This document shows, piece by piece, positions 21,872 to 33,853 of a stretch of DNA of 64,000 bases. The translations under genes were made by a program, and so were the position numbers. The notes under the pieces are model-generated. The model did not search any database and was not told the DNA's origin. It saw only the letters and a program-made list of their open reading frames with translations. This DNA is from Selaginella tamariscina (lineage: Eukaryota; Streptophyta; Lycopodiopsida; Selaginellales; Selaginellaceae). The DNA is taken from contig PUQB01000119.1 in the NCBI GenBank assembly GCA_003024785.1, positions 266,103 through 330,102 of the forward strand. Reading direction: 5' to 3'. The number at the start of each line of letters is the position of its first letter. Within the stretch, counting starts at the first letter, position 1.

Positions 21872-24608
21872 CACTCCCCGCCTTTGAAAATGTCAACGTC
21901 CTCGTTGACGTCTAACTCCAAGACTAGACTAGGTTAGGAAAAATTAACTGAAAACTAATGCTAATCACTCTATGCGGAGTCAGCAAAAGTTCACAAGTTT
22001 TATTACCCCCCTTGCATTATGCAAAGCCAAGTACTTCAGAACCTTCATTCACTGAGCGATAACTCAGCTACTGGGGCACCACCTGCAACAAGAAGTCACT
22101 TGGAGACCTTTTGCACGTCTGCAAAGTTTGTCACCCGACACAACAACAAGTTAGTTAATTTCTTTTTAAGTTAACTAGAATTTATATCGGAGGCCTCTAG
22201 TTAAAGTTGTCTGTCGACCCCTAGGTTAATAAGAAATAAAGGTTCACTTTATTCTGATCATCATTACCAACAGTTTGAGACCTTGCCTTAAACTCATTTA
22301 CTACCTCCATCGCATTTTGTAGATTCTCCAATGGTTCCCATGTCGACTCGCATGTCGAGTAACCTTCGCGATCCTCAGTGTTTAATATCCTTTGCATCCA
22401 AAATCGATTCAACTTCGAACTCCTTGTATCGCCGACCAGCTCAGGAAGCGGACGTAAGTTTTCATATCTTTGTGGATGTTTTCATCCTTTTGGAATGGCT
22501 CGAGTAAATTGACATGAAACACATTGTGTATTGTTCCCAACTCCGAAGGAAGATCTAACTCATAAGCCACTTTCCCTACTCGCTTCACCACCTTGTATGG
22601 ACTTATGTAGTGCGATAGAAACTTCCTCGAAAGAGTCATTGGAACCTTCAGGTTTTTGGTACTCAACAATACCATATCCCCAACCTAATACTCTACATCC
22701 CGCTGATCCTTATCGTACTGCTGATGATACCTTTCCTGTGCTGCAGCCATCGCTTGACGAGCAGCTTCCCATGTCTGATACAATTGTCCCATGAACTTTG
22801 CTACAGATGGAACTCGATTGCTATTGTCTTTCGGTAACACCATACTCTGAGGAATACCACCCTTATTCCTAGTTAACACTTCCATCGAGCTACATTCGAT
22901 TGCAGTGTGTGTCGAGTTATTGTAACATATCTCAGCCATATTCAAGTGTTCACCCAATCAAGTTGATCACCTTGAACATAGCATCTGAGATAGTCCTCAA
23001 CTTGTCGGTTCACTCTCTCCGTTTGACCATGTTTGCGGATGGTTCATACCAAGCTGCTTAAAACATCCCCCAAAACTTCCTCCTAAACCGAGGATCCCGA
23101 TCTGAGATCATGGTTTCTGGTAGTCTGCGCACTCTTACGACCTCGTGGAAGAACAACTTTGCTGCTTATTTTGCATTCACTGTCTCTACAGTTGGAACAA
23201 AATGAGCAACCTTTGAAAACCGATCAACTACCACCATGAGCGTGTTAAAACCACAAGATTTTGGCAATCCCATGATAAAGTCCAAAGTAACACTTTGAAA
23301 TGGCCTGCTCTGGAATAGTATACACTGCAACTTCCCAGCTCATTTTTGCGATCGGCTCTTTACTTGTTGACATGGGGCATGCCTTGACATACTTGGCAAC
23401 ATCATATATCATACCCGGCCAATAGAATCCCTTTCAACAAAGCCAATGTCTTATGCCTTCCACCATGTCCTGCCAAAGGAACGTCGTGATGCTTTCTTAA
23501 CAACCTCTCCCTCCATGTCCTCTTTTGGAACATAGAGTCTTTTTCTTTATAATAAAGAACTCCATCTCGTACCACAAAATGCGCCTGCTTGAGTGCATCC
23601 ATTCGACTTTTATTCATGCTAGAATATTACCATCTTTTCGTAATTGATGAACTTGTTTCCTCTTTGCTACCAGGCTCAAAGCCTCCTTAGCAAACTTCGT
23701 CCTGAGGATACGCCGTCACAAATTCATCTACCAAAGCTGACACGGTGCTGACATAATCGAAAGATGGCCCTTCCTACTGAGTGCATCAGCTACCACATTT
23801 CTTTCCCGCTCTTATGTTTGATTTCAGGCTGAAATCGTGCCAACTTCTGCTGCTATCTAGCATACTTCGGCTGCGTTTCAAAATACCTTAGAGTTACACT
23901 ATCTGTCCAAACCATAGTGCCATGACTTGGAAGATAATGATGCCAATACTCCAAGGAAGCAACAATAGCATACATCTTCTTTTCGTGAGTAGGCCATCGA
24001 GTTTGCGCAGCATCTAACTTCTTCAAGAAAAAGGACACTGGATGTCTTTTCTATTGCAATACACCACCAATTGCAAAGTGGAAGCGTCACATTCTACTTC
24101 AAAGGGATCTTCAAAATGAGCAATTGCAAAACTGGCTCAGAAGAGATAGCCTCTTTGAGTTTGATGAACGCACGTTGGCACTCTGAAGTCCAATGCCATG
24201 GAATGTTCTTCGTAAGATCTGTCAATGGGGCCGCTATTTCGAGTAACCCTTTATGAATCTTCAGTAATACCCTATCAGAAAAGAAATGATCTAACTTCAT
24301 GCACGTCTTTTAAGTCATCCTCGGTAATAGCTTGAATTTTTTCTGGATCCATAGCAACCTCCCCACTTAGATTAAGTGTCCCAAGAAATCTATCTTAGTT
24401 TAACCAAATGCGCACTTGCTTTCTTTAACATACAATTGGTTCTCTCTCAACCTCTGAAACACTTTTTCTAAGTGTTCCACATGTTCCTTAATTGTCGAAT
24501 TGAAAATCAGAATGTCATCAATATACACCATTACGAACTCATTAGATAGTCTTTAAACACATCATCCATCATTGTGCAAAAGTTGTTGGAGCATTGCACA
24601 ACCCGAAT

Positions 24609-25561
24609 TCTCAGAGTTTTTTACCTGGTGCCACAAAGGCGGCTTGCCAGGTGCCAACCCTGGAATCCCCCTCTGGAAACCCCACGAAATCTCGTAAAAT
24701 AACCCGTATTAGGAACCCAAGCCTTAGGAACTCAAACCCCTCACTGACTAAGTCCATGAATGAGACTCACTTTGTGAGTCAGGATACACGGACTAGCCGA
24801 GCCTTAAGTGTCGTTCCTAACTTGAGGCGGCCGGAGCAAGGTCTCAACCACTAGTTTGCGGAACGTGAACTCGGGCAATGCCTTTGGCTTGTGAACAGGT
24901 TTTCGGACCAAGGAATCTGACTAACTCCTTGGAAGTGATGTGCCTTATCTCAAAAGCAAGATCCTGCCAACGATAAGGATAGTCTAACCCTAGGGGGTTG
25001 TACCCCTATCGTGTGGAAGTTTGGGCGACACAACGAAGGGTTGCACCTTGACGACACAAGCTTAGCTTGCACCGATAAAGGTTAACGAGCTCTCTTTTGA
25101 ACCCAGGAAGCCTTATTACATATTATTCTACCTTATTTATGTGACGGACCCCCCCCCCCCCCCCCCTGTTTACCTAAGTCAGTAAGTGGGCTGGCACGAA
25201 AATGCCAGCCCTTAGAGAAAATGGTTGTCCTAACCTAACCTAAACCTAACCCCTAGGGGGGTATTAGGGCAACCCTAGGTTAGGTCAACCCTAGGGGTGT
25301 CCCTAACCCTTTTTGACAAGCTATATTTAACGGAAAAGCTATCTTTGTAATGTCAAACTAGGGGAGAGTTTTCTAGAGGATAAGTACTACCTTCGCCTAG
25401 AGTTTTTCGAGGTACCTAGTGATAGCCGGTCGGACTACCCCAAACACCTAAGTGCACTAAGCGGGGCTGTTTCTCACTACAACTAGGGTTCATCACACAA
25501 CTCGGTAGGTAACAACAGTTAAACCCAAAGTAAAGGTCGAGTCATAGTAAAAACTATGACA
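24609..25561 (-). mobile_element. Solo LTR of family A nested in the RT of chromovirus A
   Basis: Full-length copy of the family A LTR inserted between two halves of the reverse transcriptase: [11 protein letters not shown] lies on one side and APTTF..YIDD on the other. The bases next to the ends, CGAAT (24604-24608) and TGAAT (25562-25566), are a 4-of-5 match and look like a target-site duplication. The LTR start reads TCTCAG instead of TGTCAG. It carries a (C)16 tract near 25149-25166. Confidence 0.85.
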
Positions 25562-26903
25562 TGAATGGCAAGACTAGAAATTCAAATGATCCATAACGTG
25601 TTTAAAAAGCGGTCTTCTCAATGTCATTCTCTGTTACCCGAATCTGATGGTACCCCGATCTCAAGTCTATTCTTGAAAAATACTTTGCTTCGATAGCCTA
25701 TCAAATAAGTCATCCACTCGTGGAAGAAAATACTTATTTTTGATATTATCGCGTTTAACGCTTGATAGTCCACACACATTTGCATCGTACATCATTTTTC
25801 ATTACAAACAAGATAGGTGCACCATACAGCGATCGACTAGGTCGAATGTGTCCTCGACCAATCAATTCTGTTAGCTGTCTCTTCAATTTTACTAACTCTT
25901 GAGGATTCAACCGATATGGGGCTCTTGCCGATGGAGACGAACCTAGCAAAATTTCTATCCTATTGGTCCACAGCTCAATGTGGAGGTAACTTGGGTGGCA
26001 AGTCTTCCGGCAACCGTCCTTAAACATGTTCAAGACTTTCAAAATAGGTTCGAGAACAGATCCTTTGACCATCTCTTATTTTGACTTCATTAGTATCCAA
26101 AACCATTATAAGAAACCACACATTCTCAATGCTTAACTGCCTTACGCAACTGAGTTAGGTAAGGAACATAGGATTTCAATCCTTATCAGTTAGCATTCCA
26201 TTTTGAGTGTGGTCTTTCTAATGTCCTCTTTATCTGTTGCAAGCGTGATCGATTATCTCCAAAACTCCTCATTTCGATTACATGTTTATAGAACCATTCC
26301 ATACCAAAACAAAGTCAAACCCCGTCATATTCAAGACAAACTAAGTTTAGCTTAGCTTCCAATTTTTGATTTGAATAGGAACTGCCCTTGCTATATTTAT
26401 TAGTATTTTAAGAACCTTTGCCAAAAATGATCTTTATTTCATACATCTTTATTATATCCAAATCATCGGCGAACTAGATAGTCAATATGAAATTGTATGT
26501 TGCCAGTATCGATCATCATTCGGACTCAGTCCCCTCGTATCCTTCCTGTCAAATATAGCAAAAGGTCAGGTTGTCTTGAATAGCGAATAAGGCAGGTTGT
26601 GTCTGGCACAACATACCTCCTTGACTCATCTTCCAGATCTTTCAGCATTTCTGGTTCAGCAACTTCCTCTTCTATCATCGCCTTAAATGACCGATTATTG
26701 TGAGGGTGCTTGACATTCTCTAGTGAAATGACAGGCTTGTTACAAATGTGACATATACGAACCCCGCTTGCGGATTGCGAGGGAGCAAACTTTGGAGCCG
26801 AGCCCTTGGCCTGCTGAGGAGGTGGTAACGCTAAGGCTTTCGAGATCCGATGGGTCTCGATGTATCAAAAATTTGAAACTGCTGACGAAGGGACTTGCAC
26901 TTC

Positions 26904-27383
26904 TGTCATAGTTTTACTATGACTCGACCTATCAATTCTATCAGCTGTCTCTTCAATTCTACTAACTCTTGAGGATTTAACCGATATGGGGCTTTTGCCG
27001 GTGGAGACGAACCTGGCAAAATCTCTATCCTGTGGTCCACAATTCGACGTGGAGGTAATTCGGGCGGCAAGTCTTCTGGCAACACATCCTTTTCTGTCTT
27101 TCTCACAGAAGCAGCCTCGACAAACATTCTCTTATGAGCCAGTTTTGCAATTGCCCATCTTTGAAGAACCTAACCTGGAACGTCAAAATGGGGGAGGGTT
27201 CTCTAAATGGAAGTGCTAGCTTCGCCTAGAGTTTCTTGCAAATACCTAACGATACCCGGCCGGACCATCACTAGATACCCAAGTGCACTATGCGGGCCTG
27301 TTTCTTTTACATCTAGGGTTCGTCACATAATCTAGTAGGTAACAACAGTCAAACCCCAAAGTAAAGGGTCGAGTCATAGTAAA
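26904..27383. repeat. Chimeric fragment: duplicated RT start joined to LTR pieces in inverted orientation
   Basis: A second, better preserved copy of the RT N-terminal segment (RIEILPGSSPPAKAPYRLNP, minus strand, about 26930-27127) is bounded by two pieces of the LTR-A terminus in opposite orientation. One is TGTCATAG...GACTCGACC at 26904-26929; the other is about 215 bases at 27168-27383 ending GACTCATAG-type on the minus strand. It looks like a rearranged or template-switched copy sitting within the internal region of chromovirus A. Confidence 0.7.
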
Positions 27384-28605
27384 AACTATGACAACTTTGA
27401 TTTGATGGTGACTAATTCGGTCGTCTATCAAATCTTTTGAACCCAGACTTTGAGGAAAACTCCTCGGTTTGGGTTTTGCTTCCTCCCCTGTTTGTACAAG
27501 TCTTTTAACGATATGTATAAGCAACCTTTTGATTGCCTCCTGACATTCCAATACTTGTTGGCTTGTACCTTAGGATCTCCTTTCGCATTTTATATTCAAG
27601 CTGGCCATGAAGCAACTTCGAGCTCATCATCGCTCATGTTCGGGACCAACCGCCGTACACTTTCAACCGATAGACATGGTTTCCCTAAATTCCTGTTTAA
27701 CAAATTGCCAAATCAGCATGTAATTGCAACCCAAGGTCACGACATGTACTGCTTTCTGATCTCCTTTTTCATGTGTTTCCAACTATTTCAATATTAAGCT
27801 CACCTTCACCTATCCACCACCAAGTCTTAGCTTCTCCTTTGAGAAAACTGCTTGGCACATGCAATCCTTTCTGTCTTTCTCATAGAAAGCAGCCTCGAAA
27901 TAGCTTTCATATCATATACCAGTCATCCAAAACCTTGTAATCCTTTGAACCATAAAATTCGAAAGCTTTACGGTTGAACCTCTACCACTTTACTTTCGTC
28001 GAAGAATCTGATCAGAGGAACCTGACTCTAAGTCATGCTTCTTCTTCTTTTTTTCGTGTGTCTGGTTGCGGAACATCTGGCACTACAGTATTCGTTGGAA
28101 TCCAAACGACAATATTATGATTCGGTCGTTCAACCCCAAACATCCCCTCGAAGTTCATTTAGGGCATCCATCTATTTCTCGCCAACCAAGTCGTTGTCTA
28201 ACTCTAGAGGGTTGACTTGGATCAGCTCATCCATCTCCTCATTTTGGCCTCTGCGACAGCCCTCTCTACTTAGCTCTAGTTACTTTCCTTTTTGCTCATT
28301 GTATTGAACCCTAGTTTCAACACTCGGAAAATATGCTTGGAATATTCCCAATGAATTTGAAACACCCTGCATAGGTGTACACCCACACACCATTAGCTTA
28401 AACTAGCATAAGACTTTCAGACATACCTAAGATCTCACGCCGACTACAAGTAAGTGTTCTCCAAAAATTTGACAAACTCACAGGATCAAACTCTCTGTGC
28501 AGAATACAGACATGTCAACCGAAAGCAATAGAGTATATCAAGAATTTAGATCTAAACATTGAAAACCCTACGACTTAAGGCAGTCTTACTGACCATAGAG
28601 AACTT

Positions 28606-28617
28606 GCTCTGATACCA
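28606..28617 (-). promoter_or_regulatory. Primer-binding site of chromovirus A (tRNA-iMet type)
   Basis: On the minus strand TGGTATCAGAGC follows two bases after the LTR end ...CTGACA (28620). This is the usual plant initiator-Met tRNA primer site, which fixes the orientation of the element and the location of its 5' LTR. Confidence 0.9.
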
Positions 28618-28619
28618 AT

Positions 28620-28670
28620 TGTCAGACTTTTTACCTGGTGCCACAAAGGTGGCTTGCCAAGTGCCAACTA
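28620..28670 (-). repeat. Truncated 5' LTR of chromovirus A
   Basis: Only the first 50 or so plus-strand bases (TGTCAGACTTTTTACC...AAGTGCCAAC) of the family A LTR are present. Then MULE sequence starts abruptly at about 28671. The remaining 0.9 kb of the LTR is not found on the far side of the MULE. Confidence 0.85.
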
Positions 28671-29760
28671 GGCATCTACGAATTGCGTCTTTGTACACGA
28701 GCAATGTTGTTGAGAGGTATTCAAAGACTTTGGGTGCGCTGAAAGATGGTTTGAAAGCTCTGTTAATCGTTCTTTGTATTCCACATCCGTCTTGGCTGTA
28801 ACTAGGAAATTCCATCTGTTCATAAATGTATTCCCCTCTTTCTTGAAGAAAAATGTTTTTTGCATTGGCTAGGATATTCTTGTTAATATGCCATATACAC
28901 AGAAGGTGTACGAGGAAGGAATACATCCTCTATAGCCCCCATCAGGGCTAGTTCATGATCCGTGAGCATGACCTTTGGAAAATGTTTTCCCAAATGGTTA
29001 GCAAGTTTGATAATTGCCCATGTGTAATCTGTTGTTTTTCTTCTATGAAGTAAGCAAAAAGCATTGAGAACATGACTATTGAAGCTTGTCATTCCAACTA
29101 TGTGAAGCATTGGAAGCTGATACCGGTTTGTTTTATATGTGTAGTCCATATTCCCTCCTCATCAGATTCGTGAAGTGCAAGAAATTGTTATTTCTCATAT
29201 CATCAAGGAGTGTCTAAATTGGCATTCGTCCAGCGAGTTGCTCGTTTCGCACTTTTGCACGTGCATATACCAAGGTCCATAGGCTTGCAAGAGATTGGGC
29301 AGTTGATTTTCGTATAGTTGATAAAATGCCAAGGGGCTTGACTCTTGCAAGGCTCATGTTTTTACAGCTGCGGCCGGCCTGCTCTTATTCAACTTCCGGT
29401 GGGCGAATGACTAGATGGATGACTGGAGGGCATATGGTGTGATTTTGGTTGAGGACCTTCAACATCCATTTGCCTGTCTTCTTGGAGTAGGAGCCACTCA
29501 ATAGAAAGGGCATTCCACAAGGCGAGACTTTGTTTGCTGTTACGGTCTACTACCTCGATTATAGGTACATTAACGCCTCCGTGATCACACTTGAGATAGA
29601 GTAATTTTACCTGTGATTGACCGCTTATTGTAACTCATAGCCTTACAACGAACAAAATCTTGCACAGCAGCCATCAAGTTCTCATGGGAGGCATACTCAG
29701 CTCGGTGCGGGGCATGGCACTTCACTGACTTTTCTCGATTTTCTGCAATCTAAGCTGGTG
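28671..29760 (-). mobile_element. Mutator-like (MULE/FAR1-type) transposase, degenerate
   Basis: Minus-strand pieces follow the order of a plant MULE transposase. A FAR1-like DNA-binding segment comes first (about 29440-29660, with SYSKKTGKWMLKVLNQNHT). The RKSTAQSLASLWTLVYARAK and VRNEQLAGRMPIQTLLDD region is next (about 29190-29310). Then the DDE core: LMDYTYKTNRYQLPMLHIVG (about 29090-29150), KVMLTDHELALMGAIEDVF (about 28920-28975) and LLCIWHINKNILANAKN (about 28860-28905). The two Asp residues and the CIWHINK block are clear. Stops and frameshifts occur between segments. The low-coordinate end abuts the truncated LTR at 28670. I found no convincing terminal inverted repeats. Confidence 0.85.
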
Positions 29761-30439
29761 AGGTGTCCTGCTTACTTCTATGTCCTAGCATGTGAGTGAA
29801 CGCGTTCTTTTAGGGCGTTCATTTAGTAGCATATCTTGGTGGAAGGAACGCGTGGACACTGCGTAGACGCGTTTTTTAACTTATAACGGCGATGAAGTAT
29901 AATACGTGATTGGTTGATAGCACAAAGTACTTTTTAATTTGCCTAATTTTGACCAATTATGAGGTGCAGTGGATATAACATTAAGGGGTGACAAAAGGTA
30001 GTGAATTTAACCAAAATGGTAGTGAATATATCAATTCCTTAAATAAATTGATAATTCATATATTCTTTATATGTACGGTGCACTATTTTCAAACATATAT
30101 TCCATTGTTTTATATACAAAGAATTTCATCGTTATAAATGGTTACATAAAAATTTGATAAATAATTTATAATTCTAACAGAATCAATTAAACATCGGCAA
30201 CATAATATAGTTATTTATATATTTAATAACATTTGCTTATTTTATGTATAAGTATAGTTATTTATATTATTTGTGTCAGTGTTTTAATAAATAGAAAACA
30301 AACTAAACAAAACGGTTGGAGAAAGGGACGCTGATAACTAAACAAATTTTATATATATAACTTAATATATTATTGAATATTCCTTATTCACTGCACACAT
30401 TAAATTATTATGTTTAATATATTAATTATTTAAATAATA
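29761..30439. other. Intergenic AT-rich DNA, no gene seen
   Basis: Short ACGCGTT/AACGCGT motifs near 29795-29870 may be a degenerate terminal repeat, but I could not pair them convincingly. The rest is AT-rich and leads into the inverted-duplication arm. Confidence 0.45.
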
Positions 30440-31126
30440 CCGATTTGCAGCTTTGGTCTGAGGACCTTGGTAGTTTGAGATCTATGTTCATTCAGCTTCA
30501 TTGAAAATGGCAGTTCATTTGAAATGGATAAAATGTCTTATTTGCACTCCCATTCTCTGCAAAACAAAATTAAACTAAAAACACAATAATTTAATAAAAT
30601 AAATAATATTTGATATTACCTAATTTCATTTATCTTATCTTGTATATGTGTGGTTCAACATGAATAGTATATGTATCTGTACTTTATACGTAAAGAAATA
30701 TACATATAGAGTATAACTGCGTCTAAAAATATTAAGGTTTTTATAAAACGCGTGTCACTCTCGCTGTGTTTAAAGCGATCAAGATAGATTATCGAAGTGC
30801 AGACTCTAAAGGGGCACGCATCGTGTATATAATCTGAATTTATTGGTTTTGACGTTAACTTATCTTTAAATATTTTATCTTAATAAGCTATAACAGTTTT
30901 TTTACAGATGTTTTTCTTTGAATTAATTAAAAACATTGTTGTAAACATCGATCCCGAACTAAACCTTTTTACAAATTTTTTTTTTTTTTTTTGAACTTTT
31001 AAATTTTAAACTTAAATCAATTCTTATAAAACTTACAAGTTTATAAATACGTATAATGTTATAATTATCTTATAAAACGTTTAAAAAACAAGCATTATGG
31101 AATATTCTCTTAAGATAAAAGTGTCA

Positions 31127-31171
<45 letters not shown>

Positions 31172-33193
31172 ATATATAATATATTCTTAAGAGATAAATA
31201 CTATTATATTTCATTATTGATTTTACAGTTTTGTGCAAACAATCCTGATATACTTACTGCCGCTGCAAAGCTTGTTGAACTCTTTGTGATTACGTTGACA
31301 TCAACATTAACTTCGGGTAAACCGACGTGCGTGTGTGTGAAAGAGAGGACATATATACAACAATATTGAAGTATTTCATACAATATCCTCCCTTGGTTAT
31401 GTGCATAAGCTTTTTGGGGAACTGGTTCAGGTGCAGCTAGAAACTTAAGTAATGCAAAGGTTAAGTTAAGTGGCTTAATGATTTCGTTAATGAAATGATG
31501 ACAGGTGAAAGCTTCAATTGTATGGCCATTTTATATTTATATTAAGTTTATGATTGAATATTATATTAATATTAATAATAATTTAATATATCTATAAATA
31601 TAGTTTTAAATTTCATAAAATAATGGGTTATATTGGAGTAATAAATAAATTGATAATTCTTATATTTACAGTGCAGTAACTAAACCTTTTTAAAATAACT
31701 AATCTACGCCAATTTTTAGCTTGAAACAATGAATATTTTTGAAAATACATAAATTTTTATAATTAATTTATAATTCATAGTATTTAACATACATACATCG
31801 TTCTATAATATAATTATTTATCATTTTAATAACATTTGCTTACTTTATGTATAAATATATATTAATATCTTGTGTTTTGAAAAACAGAAACAAACTCTCA
31901 AAAAACCCGGAGAAAGGAAGGCTGATAACTATAACAAATTGTATATAAAACCGTAAGCACCGAGATAATCAACATAGTATTAGTTTGATTTTTATGCTAT
32001 AATTTTTTCTTCTTTCTTATTCGTTCGTGGTGTGGGTGTTTAACTTCGCTATATAAAACCAAACAAATGTACCGTGCGGATGTGAGGGAGACGTACATTC
32101 TAAACTGAGAACAAAAGTTATGCCTGATAAATGATAAGAATACTACATAATAGTTAATTTTATTTTAATCCATAATATTCAAACAACAAATTTCAATACT
32201 ATTTACTAATTTGAGAGAAGTAATTATTTAGTTGTTTTGGTTTGCTTGTGCTAAGCCCCTTGCCATCCATAAGTATTTATGTTCAATTGTCATTTTTAAA
32301 ATGGTATTTATGATTATTTAACAAGATTAAGTGTGAAACTACATTGTTTATTAGACAAATTAGATTATTTATACATTTAAAATATATTTAAATTCATGCT
32401 CAATGGTTTCTCTGCTACTGACCACTGAAATGACTGCACACCACACAATACCACCCGATGAGTGGTTTGAACTAAGGTGTGATATATATATATATAAATA
32501 TATAATATATGTGTGTGTGTGTGTTGTGTGTGTGTGTGTGTGTGTTATGTAGTATACACATTTCTTACATATTCATCGTTATAATTAGTAATGTTGTACG
32601 TTCCTATGTATGCATTCATTCGTGCAAGATTATGCGCATATGTGTGAATATTATACATGTTTTATGCAAAACTTGATTATGTTTCTTTGCACTAATATGT
32701 TCCAAACTGGAGTGAAAAAATAATATGTTTTAAACATGAGTAAAGAAAAGTGTGCTATAAAAGATTTATTTATTACAAAAGAGAATTATCGGAAACGTAA
32801 TAACTCCTCTTTATCTGATCAAAAGTATTATCTTATTATCATATAATATTTTTGAAAGTGATATAGTATGAAATGATAAATAATACATAATAAATTTGAA
32901 CATCTTAATCCCCTTTCTGTTTTTGTTTTAAAATTGAAATCTGTAACTCTTTCATTAGTTTAAATTTATTAATTATGTAAATTAGGGAGCTCTTGTATTT
33001 TTAAACACTATTTTATTGTCAGAATATAAGTAATGCACTTTATATATTTGTACATAGAACTTCTGAAAACACCTTGCTGTAGGATATACGTCGACGAGGA
33101 CACATTTCAATTATTATTCTGTGCCTCTAATATCAGATATATACACAGCGAATTATACACAGCAAATATTATATTACACATATACTTAACATT

Positions 33194-33853
33194 ATGAAAA
33201 TCCTCTTAACATTTGTGTGGTGCTCTTGGTGGTGAACCAATCATCTGTCCCCTTGTTAAGTATGGTTCTACAGCCAAGGCAAGTATATGCCACTCGGTAA
33301 CAGCACCTATGGTTGACATCCAAGGTTATGGGAATGGAACAAGGCATTTGTTATTCATTCGTAATGGTTGATCAGAATGCTTTACCTCTCCATCAGGACA
33401 TGTGTATGCTTGTGTATGCTTTTATCAACTATTGGATTGCCAACATCCCCTCAGGCACCTCTGGCAAAGGTATGTGTGTGTATGCATATGTATAGACACA
33501 CACATATGATAGAAGTTTGTACTAATTGAGATGCTATATACAGTGGGAGGAATGTTCTTGAGCCTTACATACCTCCGGCAAGAACTCCACATATCCCATG
33601 CCTTATGGACAAAGAACACACTTTTGATTGTGTTGCTTGTTCAACAATTGTGAGGCCAATGACAGATCGGACTGTCATTTCTTTGCCGGACATCTTGTCT
33701 AGGTACCATTGAGTGTGTGCGTGTGTGTGTGTGTGTGAGAGAGAGAGAGGAGTTACTGTGGATATAGAGTAACTTACAGACATAGGCAATGCTTAGGTAC
33801 CACTGTGGAAAATCATTGCAGCAGGTCTCATTCACACTTATTTTTAAAACTGA
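33194..33853 (+). pseudogene. PEBP-family gene copy 1 (frameshifted)
   Basis: Three exon-like pieces: 33194-33469, 33544-33702 and 33797-33853, with the same GT-AG junctions as the copy at 38786-39456. The family signatures are recognisable: LGN-like segment, QGYGNGTRH, DQNA, YWIANIPSGTSG, then LEPYIPPARTPHIP and VRPMTDRTVISLPDI. The first exon has a stop after 13 codons, an extra T near 33350 and missing bases around 33290. The second exon lacks bases near 33605-33650, and the last exon reads KSLQQVSFTLIFKT-like. It is a broken paralogue. No upstream N-terminal exon equivalent to 36628-36721 was found in this unit. Confidence 0.75.

Larger units (their letters stand above)
21872..28619 (-). 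mobile_element. Ty3/gypsy chromovirus A, internal region (degenerate)
   Basis: Minus-strand gag-pol in many pieces. Read from high to low coordinates: a gag-like segment (about 27400-28300, with an ACAKQF motif and many stops); a CHICNKP finger-like motif (about 26715-26755); the RT start RIEILLGSSPSARAPYRLNP (about 25900-25960); [17 protein letters not shown] (about 25630-25660); the RT core APTTF...MVYIDDILIF (about 24500-24590); RNase H (ADA.. to YWHHYLPSH, 23853-24100); the integrase zinc region and core (about 22685-23620, with CYNNSTHTAIECSS); an IN C-terminal GPY-like segment (22410-22675); and a chromodomain remnant, EFEVESILDAKDIKH then STWEPLENLQNAMEVVNEF (about 22270-22435). The chromodomain places it among chromoviruses. 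Frameshifts and stops make it non-autonomous. Confidence 0.9.

Noticed and set aside
22531-22794. Plus-strand frames inside chromovirus A (also 24071-24256 and 27450-27797)
   Set aside because: They lie opposite recognisable minus-strand gag-pol segments and show no domain.
29795-29870. ACGCGTT motifs as MULE terminal repeats
   Set aside because: I could not find a matching inverted partner at the other side of the transposase remnants.
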